Below are positions 53,200 through 63,019 of a DNA stretch of 64,000 nt, one piece after another; the stretch's first letter is position 1; each line of letters begins with the position of its first letter. The stretch is from Doryteuthis pealeii (lineage: Eukaryota > Mollusca > Cephalopoda > Myopsida > Loliginidae), in NCBI GenBank assembly GCA_023376005.1, contig CM042176.1, positions 16,064,958-16,128,957 on the forward strand, read 5' to 3'. Both the position numbers and the translations under genes were made by a program. The notes under the pieces were generated by a model. That model saw only the letters and a program-made list of their open reading frames with translations, was not told where the DNA came from and did no database searches.

Positions 53200-54060
53200 T
53201 ATAAAGGGTAGTTGGTGTGTATGTATGTCCAGATGAAACTATGAAAATAATACAATTAACGACAAAGTAAATTTATATACACATTAAATATCACCAGTTC
53301 TTGCTTTTTGTATAAAAATTATGAATATTTGATTTATATTTGAAGATATTTAAAAATTAAAGTATACATAGAGATAGCATTGAAATTCTACTTAAAAATG
53401 TCCAGCATTTGTAAATCTCAAAAGTAAACAAATCAATATATATATATATGGGTGGGGGGTTGCACCACCCTCTACTCAGTTGATGCTGGTAGCCACTTCT
53501 ACTTACCATATAAAAGGCGCCCAAAAGTGATGTGACTATGGAGAAAATTTTTTATTTTTCTGACCTCCCATTAGGCTGTGACTGACACAAGATCTTTTCA
53601 ACATTGAAAGCCATGCTTAGGCACCGGGCAATAAACCCAGCCATGCCCCTTTAAATCTTGGGACTGCCCCCGGAGAACACGCAGTTAGTTTAACTCTAAA
53701 TAAGAGGTCTGAAGACTGGAAACCAAAAGACCTGACGATCAACTTTGATAAAAATCCAGAACCTTATTTCAAATCCCTTCACCCCCCCCCCAAAAAAAAA
53801 ATTGTTTTCTTTGGCAAAATAGATCTTGTACTTTTTTGAGGGGGGGCAAAAAACACAAAGTTCAATTTCACATTAACTCAACAGAATGGTGAACAAATGT
53901 TGGCCTTGTGTCAGATTTGTTTTTTTGTTTAAAGGATTTCAATTTAATTTAAAAAATAAGAATATCTCATCCTACTCTTGTCATGAAACTAAAAAAATTA
54001 AAATGCACATGTGTGTGTGTCCATAAAACTATATATATATATATATATATATATAATAGA
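53200..54060. other. Unassigned intron sequence
   Basis: 53206-53440 (TATAAAGGGTAGTTGGTGTG onward) may be an old Helitron-like repeat. 53460-53720 includes a GGGCAATAAACCCAGC block also seen at 58645 and 60325, so it is a low-copy repeat. A homopolymer-rich part follows. Confidence 0.3.
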
Positions 54061-54121
54061 ACACTAAGAATTTAAGATTTTTTTTAATTTGAAAATAACT
54101 CCAGATGAAGAATCATAACAT

Positions 54122-54172
54122 TGCCCTGAAGATGGTTTAATAAAAAGAAAACGAAACACTTAAATGTTGGCA
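54122..54172 (+). ncRNA. Hammerhead-like ribozyme motif
   Basis: Stem I TGCC/GGCA, core CTGAAGA (54126-54132), stem II GTTT/AAAC with two unpaired bases before it, GAA (54153-54155), stem III ACA/TGT, cleavage-site U at 54168. Lies in a non-coding repeat beside a TA run. Stem II placement is non-canonical. Confidence 0.5.
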
Positions 54173-54524
54173 TACTATCATTCATAAATACATCCTCAAA
54201 CTGTTTTTCATTTTTTCTTTTTCATATTTTTATACATGCACACACATACTTTTTTTTTTTTTAATATAAAGATTGTTCCTCTATTAACAATTTCTTAATT
54301 TTCTTCTAAAGCAAAGATACTAAGGATTGTATTATTTCTAGTTAAGCATTATACAATCAAAATGGATATTATTAGGAACTATCTACTACTAAACTCTACA
54401 GCATTAAAACTCTAGCAAAAACAAAAATTCTGAATATTATCATTGTGACTAATGGCAGAACCATTTTAATTTTGGTGAAATCTTGATTCCTCTCAGATTT
54501 ATATATCTCTTTATATATTTACTA

Positions 54525-54960
54525 GTAGAGCTACCTGGTGTGGCCCAGAATTTACAAAGTTAAAAAAATAAATCTCTTATCTCTATCTATATATAGATTA
54601 TTTCATTTTATATCATAAGAATGTTTTAAAAAACAATTAGATAACAGTTAAAGTAGTAATTACAGTAAACAGAGAGAGGGAGAAGTGTGTATACTATTAC
54701 TACTCCTCTTGTCTCTCTCTCTCACTGAAACGCCTTCTCTTTTTTTCCTCCATTGTAAAGATGTTCCTAGGGGTTCCATTATTGATTTTTATTGAAATCC
54801 AATTAGCTAGTCCTGCTCCTGAATATTAGCTTAACATCTGTAAATTTTCATCATGATTGGATCACTGGTATAAGTTCTAACTGGTTATACACACACAGAA
54901 ATTGCCATTCATATAGTAGATTTTTGTTCGTCTTTTGAGATATATATATATATATATATA
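54525..54960 (-). mobile_element. Possible Helitron-like element, other family
   Basis: Minus strand ends GGTAGCTCTACTAG before T, and a related end (GGTACCTCTGCTAG) occurs at 61923-61937. The 5' boundary is guessed at the TATCTCAAAAGACGAAC segment near 54940. No intact hairpin; weak. Confidence 0.3.
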
Positions 54961-55721
54961 TATCAGTTTCTGCTGCTTAGATGACAATGCTTACAGTCTA
55001 TGATCAATGTTTTATTTCTAATGTATTCTCTCCTATAGTGGTTGCAGCCTTGTTGGCTGCAGCTGTAGAATATGCAGACTACACCTCTACGGAGGGGTAA
55101 GATACCCCCTCCCCCACACCTAATGGAGCCTTTTTTTCCATAAATATAAACTCTACATAATTTGGAATTGGTTTATAGCAAAATATTATTTTAATCTTGC
55201 AAAAATATTTGTTTTGAGGCTATTCATAATGGTGGCAGATCAGAGTACTCCAGGCTTGAATAGAGGTCTGTCATGTAATATTTGGTGGGTGAGAAGTGCA
55301 AACCATGTGAAATATACAGAATGTGATACATATGGAGAAGCATGTTTTTAGTTTTAAAAAAAAAAAATTTTTTTTTTTTTTTTTTTACAAATGTACTAAA
55401 CTTGAGTTAGCAATTAATGAACCTGATTTGAAAAGACAGTCCATGGAGTGAAAACATACTGACTATCAAGTAAAGAAAAAGTTCCGGGTACAGCATTCAG
55501 TAAAAAAAAGGTCCTGCTGAGAATCTTCTGGGACATGAAAGGACCCATTACTATTGATTTCCTTGAAAAAGGGACAACTGTAAACAGTGCTTCCTCTGAC
55601 TGACCCCTTAGGCAAAATTCACCTTATTTATTGAATGTCCCTCGTATTTGCTAGCTCGTTTAAAATAGCTACAGATTATCTCCATTAATGTGCTCAGTAA
55701 ATTATATCCTCTATCAACAAG

Positions 55722-55776
<55 letters not shown>

Positions 55777-55922
55777 TTTTTCCGTAGTTAGGGTCTTTCC
55801 ATGTGTGGTTTAACCAAGCTGATGCAGGTAGACCATAAGGAGAGCTCAATGTACCTAATACCAGTGAGTAGAAGGACAGAGCAAGATATTTAGTAAATGA
55901 AGAAAAACTCTAAACTTGCTTC

Positions 55923-55970
55923 ATTACAATAATTTATTTCAACCGTATTAATACGGCATCTTCAGGTAAT
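55923..55970 (-). ncRNA. Hammerhead-like ribozyme motif, left arm of foldback
   Basis: Minus strand: stem I ATTAC/GTAAT, core CTGAAGA (55965-55959), stem II around CCGTATTAATACGG, GAA, stem III ATA/TAT, U17 at 55928. All three helices form; TG and TT are left between the core and the CCG/CGG pairs. Confidence 0.55.
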
Positions 55971-56185
55971 CACAAGAACATGACATGAGTTGTTTTGAGG
56001 CAAAATTTAACTCAGATTTTCATAGAGACAATAATTCTGTGGACATTCTCCTATAGGGACATCTCAAGTGAAATAAACAAGCATTAACCCCCTTTTTTTT
56101 CGACTATGGGGCAGGTGCTGCCTGGGTGGGGCGAATGCCAGAGATGAAGAAAAATGATTAAATCTCCATGAGTCATGTTCTTGTG

Positions 56186-56233
56186 ATTACCTGAAGATGC
56201 CGTATTAATACGGTTGAAATAAATTATTGTAAT
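56186..56233 (+). ncRNA. Hammerhead-like ribozyme motif, right arm of foldback
   Basis: Inverted copy of the 55923-55970 motif: ATTAC at 56186, CTGAAGA 56191-56197, GAA 56216-56218, ATA/TAT stem III, U at 56228, GTAAT 56229-56233. Identical in all paired positions. Confidence 0.55.
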
Positions 56234-56322
56234 GAAGCAAGTTTAGAGTTTTTCTTCATTTACTAAATATATATATATATATATATATATATGGAAAGAT
56301 GGTGAGGAAATTAATCCGACAA

Positions 56323-56677
56323 TATGAGAAGAAAATATTTTTAAAATATAACAAACACAGGATGTTATGATTAGGGGAAACAATTTTATGTGTCAATACT
56401 TAAGCATTTCGGTATATTGTACCATCTTCAGGACACTGTTAAGTAATGTTTATGTGAGGGACAGAATGAAAGATGTTAAGTGTATAGTGAATGTGTGAAT
56501 ATGATGTTATTAACCGTTAATTTTTATACGTGCGTTTGTTTACGAAAGCCAATGACGTGATCAATGCATGTGCAAAAATGGAAGGTGAAGATCATATGAT
56601 GACGCATGCATTAACGTGAATGTTTCCCCTAATCATAACATCCTGTGTTTGTTATATTTTTAAAATATTTTCTTCTC

Positions 56678-56682
<5 letters not shown>
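56323..56682. mobile_element. Foldback element, one hammerhead
   Basis: Arms AATATGAGAAGAAAATATTT...GATTAGGGGAAACA (56323-56388) and the inverse (56617-56682). The hammerhead 56390-56436 lies just inside the left arm only. Confidence 0.58.
56390..56436 (-). ncRNA. Hammerhead-like ribozyme motif
   Basis: Minus strand: stem I GTGTC/GACAC (five pairs), core CTGAAGA (56431-56425), one extra T, stem II GGTA/TACC with loop CAATA, GAA, stem III ATGC/GTAT with loop TTAA, U17 at 56395. Only the extra T at 56424 departs from the standard fold. Confidence 0.6.
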
Positions 56683-56714
<32 letters not shown>

Positions 56715-56718
<4 letters not shown>

Positions 56719-56975
56719 GGGCCAGTTTAGCTCAGTCGGTAGAGCACCTGCCTCAGAATTGCAAGTTTCCTAGTTTGATACCAGTCCCCGCCAACTCAGC
56801 GCATGAGTACCACAGATTGGGTAATCTGATCTGTTGGGAGCTGATGGTAGATGTGGCGCTTGACTTTAGCAAAAAACAATCTCCTTGGTCTAGCGCTAAT
56901 GAAAAGGGGATAGACTCCCTTGCTGTCCTGCTGATACCAACAACTAGCCACTCTGCCATTTTTACTTTTTTACTT
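56715..56975 (+). mobile_element. tRNA-derived SINE, family 2
   Basis: Head GCCAGTTTAGCTCAGTCGGT, box B GTTTCCTAGTTTGATACC, body with GGAGCTGATGGTAGATGTGG and TCTCCTTGGTCTAGCGCTAA. Next to a TA tract. Confidence 0.68.
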
Positions 56976-57145
56976 ATATATATGAGAAGTAAACAATGTG
57001 TTTTGATATGGCTTTTTTAGCCAACAATTTTTGGGAGAATATGTGCTTAATTGAAGTCGTACCTAATTTTGAAAATTAATTAATTAATGAATTAGGCGGG
57101 CATACCTATTCAAATGAAAGTCTAAACAAATTAAGAAAAATCAAT

Positions 57146-57187
57146 CTCTGTATGTACTTTTAGGCCTATTAGGCCTCATCAGCAGAG
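57146..57187 (-). ncRNA. Hammerhead-like motif with G12 changed
   Basis: Minus strand: stem I CTCTG/CAGAG, canonical core CTGATGA, stem II GGCC/GGCC with loop TAATA, then TAA instead of GAA and a weakened stem III. Two perfect helices plus an intact left core indicate a decayed hammerhead. Confidence 0.5.
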
Positions 57188-57192
57188 CTATA

Positions 57193-57221
<29 letters not shown>

Positions 57222-57227
<6 letters not shown>

Positions 57228-57410
57228 GTCAGTGGGACTTAGAATATGCTGACTGTATCGCCTGCAGAAGGGTAAGACCCACATGCATCTGATGGTAAGG
57301 CTCCAATACTGGAGATCTGGGGAGTGTGGAGTACCCCTTCATTGCAATTAATCCTTTGTCCTCTCGGACTCGGAGGTAGTACCTGTTAGTTCAATCTATA
57401 GGTCAAATAA
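57222..57410 (-). repeat. ATGGGACCCTAACAGGTACT family
   Basis: Inverse orientation; CCCTGTCAGTGGGACTTAGA, GGTAAGACCC, GGGGAGTGTGGAGTACCCCT and GGTAGTACCTGTTAG. Confidence 0.52.
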
Positions 57411-57639
57411 ATCTGTTTGAAAATTATAGGAATACTTGATACCATATATCTGTATATTATTTGTATTAAGAATAGTTACTTGAAGCTATAATTGTTTACT
57501 AAGTATCATTATTAGTTACTTGAAACTATATAACTATGTACAAATAGTTACTTGAAACTAGTATAATTAATACTGGAATAGTATTGAAACCATACAACTC
57601 TGCAAATTATTTGTATTAGATAGTACTTGATGTAATATT

Positions 57640-57960
57640 ATAAAAATTGAAAAAACACAAGTTTAATTAACGAATGATGTTTAATAAGCCGGCGCTGCAG
57701 TGTTTCGGTTTGTTTAACAAACCTTCCTCAGGGCCGTTGTTGGTTTAAGGAAAAATAAATTATTAATGAAAACAAAAGTCTGCAAGCCTCTGCGTTTGGT
57801 ATGTGGCTGCTTTTGTTGATATTCAAATATGAGGAAAGAAAAGACACTTTAAAATGCTGACTAATGTCAGCGTCTTAATTTAAAACTGACGTAATTTTTA
57901 CCGAAAATTCTTGAAAACTAATTTTATATATAACTGCAAAAAATCTTAAGAAATAATCCT
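57640..57960 (-). mobile_element. Single arm related to the 58021 palindrome
   Basis: Shares AAAACACAxGTTTAA, GCCGGCGCTGCAGTGTTTC and a CTGAGGA/GAAAC motif with 58021-58130 but has no inverted partner. Confidence 0.45.
57687..57735 (-). ncRNA. Hammerhead-like motif
   Basis: Minus strand: stem I GGCC/GGCT, core CTGAGGA, an extra A, stem II GGTTTG/CAAACC, GAAAC, C17 at 57691. Stem III base pair A15.1-U16.1 is lost (GCC where the 58084 relative has GTC). Confidence 0.45.
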
Positions 57961-58083
57961 TGACGGGTTGACATGCTGTTATAGAATCAATCATGTGAAG
58001 AAAGGAAGTGAATCCGACGGTATGTAGTATATTAGGAAAAATGAAAAACACAGGTTTAAATGGGTTAAGTGGTGAGTTTATTG

Positions 58084-58130
58084 GCCGACGCTGCAGTGTT
58101 TCAATCTATTAATTAGATCATCTTCAGGGC
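58084..58130 (-). ncRNA. Hammerhead-like motif, left arm of palindrome
   Basis: Minus strand: GCC/GGC stem I, core CTGAAGA, stem II ATCTA/TAGAT offset by TG, GAAAC, stem III ACxCTG/CAGxGT, C17 in GTC at 58087. Confidence 0.48.
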
Positions 58131-58374
58131 ATTTGTTGGTATATGGAAGGTGATAATAAATTACTTATCACAGAATAACAAGAAAAGCGAGTGGTATTTA
58201 TGTGTTATTCAGTTTAAAATTTTTGAAGTTTGAAAAATATTTGACGTCACATTTCAAAACCGTTCTTCTTTCAAACTTCAAAAATTTTTTAACTAAATAA
58301 CACATAACTACCACTCGCTTTTCTTGTTATTCTGTGATAAATAATTTATTATCACCTTCCATATACCAACAAAT

Positions 58375-58421
58375 GTCCTGAAGATGATCTAATTAATAGA
58401 TTGAAACACTGCAGCGTCGGC
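58375..58421 (+). ncRNA. Hammerhead-like motif, right arm of palindrome
   Basis: Inverted copy of 58084-58130; core CTGAAGA at 58378-58384, GAAAC at 58403-58407, GTC at 58416-58418. Stem I has a G-U pair. Confidence 0.48.
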
Positions 58422-58498
58422 CAATAAACTCGCCACTTAACCCATTTAAACCTGTGTTTTTTCATTTTTCCTAATATACTACAGAATCAATCATATAT

Positions 58499-58745
58499 GT
58501 GGTATTTACCATGCATCCCACTTATGTGGGTCAGACACAAGGCCCTATTAATGTGGGACCACCCATGAACCGAAGTTCATTGGATTGCAGGCACAAAAAA
58601 ATCCGTGGATCCCCTTGGCATTCACCATCAAGGGGGCTGTTTCAGGCACTGGACAATAAACCCAGCCCTGCCCCTTTAAATAAAGGGTGCACGTGTTGCC
58701 TGGAGGGAAGACCCCCTAGGATCATGCCGTTAATTTAATTAAATG
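58499..58745. repeat. Low-copy repeat, GGACAATAAACCCAGCC block
   Basis: ACTGGACAATAAACCCAGCC, CTGCCCCTTTAAAT and GTTGCCTGGAGGGAAGACCC also occur (diverged) at 53615-53690, 56108-56140 and 60308-60375. An 80-codon frame here is not supported as a gene. Confidence 0.45.
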
Positions 58746-58849
58746 ACACAAGCCCCATGTTATTAATGTGTCGACCGTGTGAGTGAAGCTGGCATAAGTT
58801 ATGGAATCGGCAATTAGCTGAGATTCCAGCTGAAGCTGTTTTTGTGCTG

Positions 58850-58995
58850 ACTTTGTACTTATTGTCCTTGAAGAAAGGCATGAATCCATTTCATCTCCCT
58901 AGTTAGCTATATGTAAAATAGTAGGGCAGACTGGGCTTGGTAGCCTTGAGACGGCAACCAGTCTTTAAAAACAATTCTAAATTCAAACCCCTATA
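58850..58995 (+). mobile_element. SINE family 1 fragment
   Basis: Matches the body block (AAAGGCATGAATCC, TAAAATAGTAGGGCAGACTG, CAACCAGTCT) with drift. Confidence 0.5.
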
Positions 58996-59103
58996 TCCTT
59001 GCAACCACACAGCATGGCAGGGTAGAATCCATTATTCCCCATGTTTTGCAGACTTTAGGTAAGGCCTGAACCTTGCAATGGGCGTATTAGAAGAAGGCTG
59101 ATA

Positions 59104-59186
<83 letters not shown>
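59104..59186. repeat. (TA)n microsatellite, longest
   Basis: About 82 bases of uninterrupted TA beside a pogo-like MITE. Confidence 0.9.
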
Positions 59187-59190
<4 letters not shown>

Positions 59191-59193
<3 letters not shown>

Positions 59194-59520
59194 TGATACC
59201 TTGAGGTGCAAGTGAGATTCAGATACATTTATGTTAATAAGTTCACTAAAAACATTTAAGTTCCAAATTTGATATGCCAAAGAAAAATATTATTTATAAA
59301 AAAAATTATTAAAACATATTACAGCACATAATTCATTATATTCTATTTGATTATTTTTTTATACAATATAGTGCTATTTTCTTATTTAAAAAAAAATTAG
59401 GGTGTTTGGGAGGGGGGGTGTGTGTGCTGGAATGGGCTAATGGCATTTCAGTTTATTTCAATGGGGAAAATTGATTTGATAAGGAAATTGAGTTACCAGC
59501 GGAATAATTTAAAGATTCAT
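59191..59520. mobile_element. pogo-like MITE, one end degraded
   Basis: Starts CAGTGATACCTTGAGGTGCA beside a long TA run; interior (AATGGCATTTCAGTTTATTT, AAAATTGATTTGATA) matches 8120-8537; the right TIR is lost. Confidence 0.6.
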
Positions 59521-59639
59521 CAGCATTTCAGTCTCGGAAGACTATATAGTTCTTGTGTCCCTGAAGTTACAGTGCCTCCTGTGACAGTGACGTCCAATGT
59601 TAGAAAAACATTCTCGACCACAGATGTCGCATATGAAGG

Positions 59640-59998
59640 CTGTCTCTGAAGATGTTGATGTGCTGGACTATTCTCTCAGTTGTATTAATATTGTGACACA
59701 ATAAGCTCTTCTGTCGGTTATTTCCTATAACTCCAACCTAAAAAAGGGGAACCACTCTGATTGACTGATAAATTGTTTATTTATTGATTTTACTAGGAAA
59801 AAGGAAGACTAGTTTAAGGTTAGTTTAATGGGAAAATGAATAAATAATTTATCGGTCAGAGTGGTTCCCCTTTTTTTTAGGTTGGAGTTATAGGAAATAA
59901 CCCTTCTGTCTCTAGGTGCCCAAATAATGTGTATACATATAAGTGCGATCATGGTTATATGAATATGTATGTATATAGGTGTAGTGTATGTATATACA
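59640..59998. repeat. Inverted repeat with GGTTCCCCTTTTTT arms
   Basis: GTTATTTCCTATAACTCCAA, CCTAAAAAAGGGGAACCACT and its inverse at 59860-59905 flank a MITE-like block (TTAGTTTAATGGGAAAATGA, AATAAATAATTT) that recurs at 9785-9860, 15310-15370 and 38690-38790. Confidence 0.5.
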
Positions 59999-59999
59999 T

Positions 60000-60155
60000 G
60001 TGGAGGAGACCGTGATGTAATGGCTAGTCGTAGGAAATGGACTCGTCGACTCGATTTCAAATCCTGGATGTTTGCATTTCACAACGCGCTAATACCTTTG
60101 GGAAAGGTATGAATCTGACAACTCCTGCTTGTGTGGAGGGGTTGGTAAATATATA
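60000..60155 (+). mobile_element. SINE family 1, internally deleted
   Basis: Head GGAGGAGACCGTGATGTAAT with box B-like GATTTCAAATCCTGGAT, ACCTTTGGGAAAGGTATGAA, then a jump to the end GTGTGGAGGGGTTGGTAAAT. Confidence 0.6.
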
Positions 60156-60439
60156 TTGATAAAATTATTGCGTAGTGCTCAGGAGTACTACAACTACTCA
60201 AAGGTACATGTCTAGTACATAGAATAATATACAAATGTTGGGAAAATGAACAGTGTATAGTTATGTGTATGGAGGGGGGGATATTTGCCCATTGGCATTC
60301 CTTCTCAAGGTGGGCGCTGGGCAATAAACCAAGCCCTGCTCCTTTAAGTCAAGGGGCAGGTATTGCCTGGGGGGGGGTCGAAGCTGTTAATACATGATAT
60401 GTATGGAGGGGGTGTATCGGGTATAAAATAAAGTAGGCA

Positions 60440-60668
60440 ATGGCATATTGTTGATATCAGCTGGACAGTGAGGGAGTCTATCCCTTTTTTGCTAGCACTA
60501 GACCTGAGAGATTGTTTCTGCCTCTGAGGTGGAGTGCCGCATCTACCATCAGCTCCCCACTTAATCACACAGATCAAAGTTATGCTATTCATGCGCTGAG
60601 TTGATGAGGGCTGGCATTGAACCTAGAACCTTGTAGTTCTCAGGTGAATACTCTATTGACTGAGCATT
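60440..60668 (-). mobile_element. tRNA-derived SINE, family 2, diverged
   Basis: Inverse orientation: GGCATTGAACCTAGAACCTT (inverse box B), CACCTTAATCACACAGATC-like block and AGTGAGGGAGTCTATCCC. More drift than other copies. Confidence 0.6.
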
Positions 60669-61113
60669 GGCAAATTACAGGAAGCATGGAGGTTTTGAAA
60701 GATGCAGCGTCTCAGTAGTTAACCAGTAAGGGAGGTGCTGTCACATTATTGGAACCCACAGGACCAATATTTTTTTTATTTAAAAAAATTTTTTTTCTTT
60801 TTTCCATTATACTGGTAGTGGGGGAGATAAACACGCTCCATTTAAAGTCTGAAGGCCAGATTTTGGATTGTTGTTCTTTTCTAGAGATGACACGTTTTGC
60901 CACAGATTTTGTTGTCATTAAAATTGTCACAACATGTCAAGTTTTATGTACAAGTTGTCCATTTGCTGTCAACACGGTTTTGTTTGCCTTCCACATGTTT
61001 TAAAAATCATGTCAACGTCTTTCCAAACATGTTTATATAAACATGTTTATACTGCTGTCATTTACAGGAAGCCATACATCCTAATGTGTATAGGTGTAGT
61101 GTATATGTATGCG

Positions 61114-61114
<1 letters not shown>

Positions 61115-61155
<41 letters not shown>
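61115..61155. repeat. (TG)n microsatellite
   Basis: About 36 bases of GT repeats. Confidence 0.88.
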
Positions 61156-61246
61156 CATATATAAGAGTAGTGTGGACATGCAGTCAAGGGCGCGTGGTTA
61201 CTGACGGTTTCTCGCCCATGCAATTTTCAGACCACAGATTTTGTTG

Positions 61247-61287
<41 letters not shown>

Positions 61288-61288
<1 letters not shown>

Positions 61289-61697
61289 TAGCAAAATATA
61301 AACGGCCTCCGGGCGATGTAAAAATAAATTTTTGAAAGATATTGATTGAGGAGGTGGAAGTTAAAAATGAAATGTCTGAGAGTTTGAACCATAAATCATG
61401 AAATCATCAAATTTATTAAAGGAGTAAAAAAAACAAAAAAAAAACAATTTGAAATCGAAACTAAGTTCTATTAACTTTGAATATCTATTAAAATAAAACA
61501 AACTATATATAGATATATAATACCAGTGATGTATCTATTAAAACTTGTTTTAAAAAACAATGAGGACTGTCTAATGTTGCATGCTCAAATTTATAGTGTA
61601 TTTATTCTGTTATGACGATTTTGGATATAGTGACGTACGCAGTGATGTAGTTTTTGTTACAGACAAAAACCGGAAGCGAATCGCCATTATTAATAGA
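61288..61697 (-). mobile_element. Non-autonomous Helitron, subfamily C
   Basis: Minus strand starts TCTATTAATAATGGCGATTC (61697, or two bases further out at 61699) and ends GCCCGGAGGCC hairpin then TTTTGCTAG (61288). Lies 280 bp from the A/B dimer. Confidence 0.72.
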
Positions 61698-61975
61698 GAT
61701 ATGATTAATAAAAACTCTTTTTCTATATATTTCTTTTATTCTTTATATATGTTCTTGTTTTTAGGTTGTTTATTATTATTCTTTGTATTTTCTTTCATTT
61801 CAATTATTCAGTATAATCGTTCTCTTTTTATTTTATCATCTATTAAAATCTGCTGACTTCCCTAATTTGTTTAGCTATCCTTTTATCAAAAATATTCCTA
61901 TACACATCATGCATACAACCTACTAGCAGAGGTACCTAGGGTTTAAAAAGTTAAAAATTAATCTCTTTATATATA

Positions 61976-62590
61976 CTAGCAAATATATGCACCCTCCTGG
62001 TGCAAGTATTTAAGTTTTAATGTAATGAAATATCGTATTAAATTAGAAAGTCTAATAAGAATGCAGATAAAAAGATATGTAAGAGTGGGGGTATAATAGA
62101 AAAATAGAAATGAAACTTACTCTTCCATCACTCCCGTCTTTGATTGCTGAATTTTACTTATTTAACTATTTAGTTAAATTAGGAAATAAAGAATAAAATG
62201 ACAGTTATTTTTTCTTGTTAATTGATTTCATTTAAGATTCATTGAAGAGATTTTTGGTTATATTCATTAAAATAAAACCAAACAATTAGAAATCAATAAT
62301 ACTAAGCACACATTTAATAAAATCACATTTTTAATATCAATATGCAAATTAGCCTTCCCATTCACATTGCAAACCGCTATTTTTTGTATATATAAATACA
62401 ATTGCATGTTATTCGTATGTAGATATGGACAACACTAATAAAAAGGTGAAGCAATTTTATTAATAATTCAGGTTTAATTAAAAATAAAATCATGGAGAAT
62501 GTGATGTAAATAACTATGTTAATTGTGACTCGATTAGTAATATAGTTTCGGTTACAGACAGAAAAACATACAATCTCCATTATAATAAGA
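61976..62590 (-). mobile_element. Non-autonomous Helitron, subfamily A, first half of head-to-tail dimer
   Basis: CTAG at 61976-61979, hairpin with one loop change (GCACCCTCCTGGTGC), 5' TC at 62590. Its 5' TC directly abuts the CTAG of the subfamily B copy at 62591, with no host base between. Confidence 0.8.
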
Positions 62591-63019
62591 CTAGCAACAG
62601 AAAACACCCTCCGGGCGTCGTAAAAATTTTTGAAAGAAATTGCCTGAGAGTGTGGGAGTTAAAAATTTAATGCCAGAGGGCTTGTATCATAAGTAAGCAA
62701 AATCCTCATATTTATTAAAGGGGTAAAAAAAAAAATAAAACAATTTGGAAGGAAAACTGAGCCCCGTCCCTCTCAAATAAAATGCTGCGTGCATGTAATA
62801 ATCAAACAATTATTTTAAATATTTTCCACATCAATTTTACACAAAATCGTATGTATTTAGTTAACTTGTTACTGTGGAAAAAAAAAGGACGAGAGTAAAA
62901 AAATTTTAAAATTGCTTACTCAAATTTTGGGTGTATATAGCATAAGAATATTGAGACGTAGAGATATGACATAGTTTTTGTTACAGACAGAAATACAGAC
63001 AATCTCCATTATTAATAGA
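62591..63019 (-). mobile_element. Non-autonomous Helitron, subfamily B, second half of dimer
   Basis: On the minus strand it starts TCTATTAATAATGGAGATTG (63019) and ends GGAGGGTGTTTTCTGTTGCTAG-like (62591), followed immediately by TCTTATT of the next Helitron. The hairpin is CGCCC-GGA-GGGTG. Same tail as the copy at 17174. Confidence 0.75.

Larger units (their letters stand above)
55892..56276. mobile_element. Foldback element with a hammerhead motif in each arm
   Basis: Arms of about 100 bp (55892-55995 and 56166-56276) are inverted copies: ATTTAGTAAATGAAGAAAAA outside, CATGTTCTTGTGATTACCTG inside. The 170-bp centre includes GGGCAGGTGCTGCCTGGG, also found near 58680 and 60355. Flanked by TA tracts. 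Paired inverted terminal repeats with hammerheads recall the inverted repeats of Penelope-like elements. Confidence 0.6.
58021..58484. mobile_element. Near-complete 460-bp palindrome with two hammerhead-like motifs
   Basis: GTAGTATATTAGGAAAAATG... at the left and its inverse at the right pair through CCTTCCATATACCAACAAAT, ACCACTCGCTTTTCTTG and CTTCAAAAATTTT to a centre near 58255. A one-armed relative is at 57640-57960. Confidence 0.62.
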
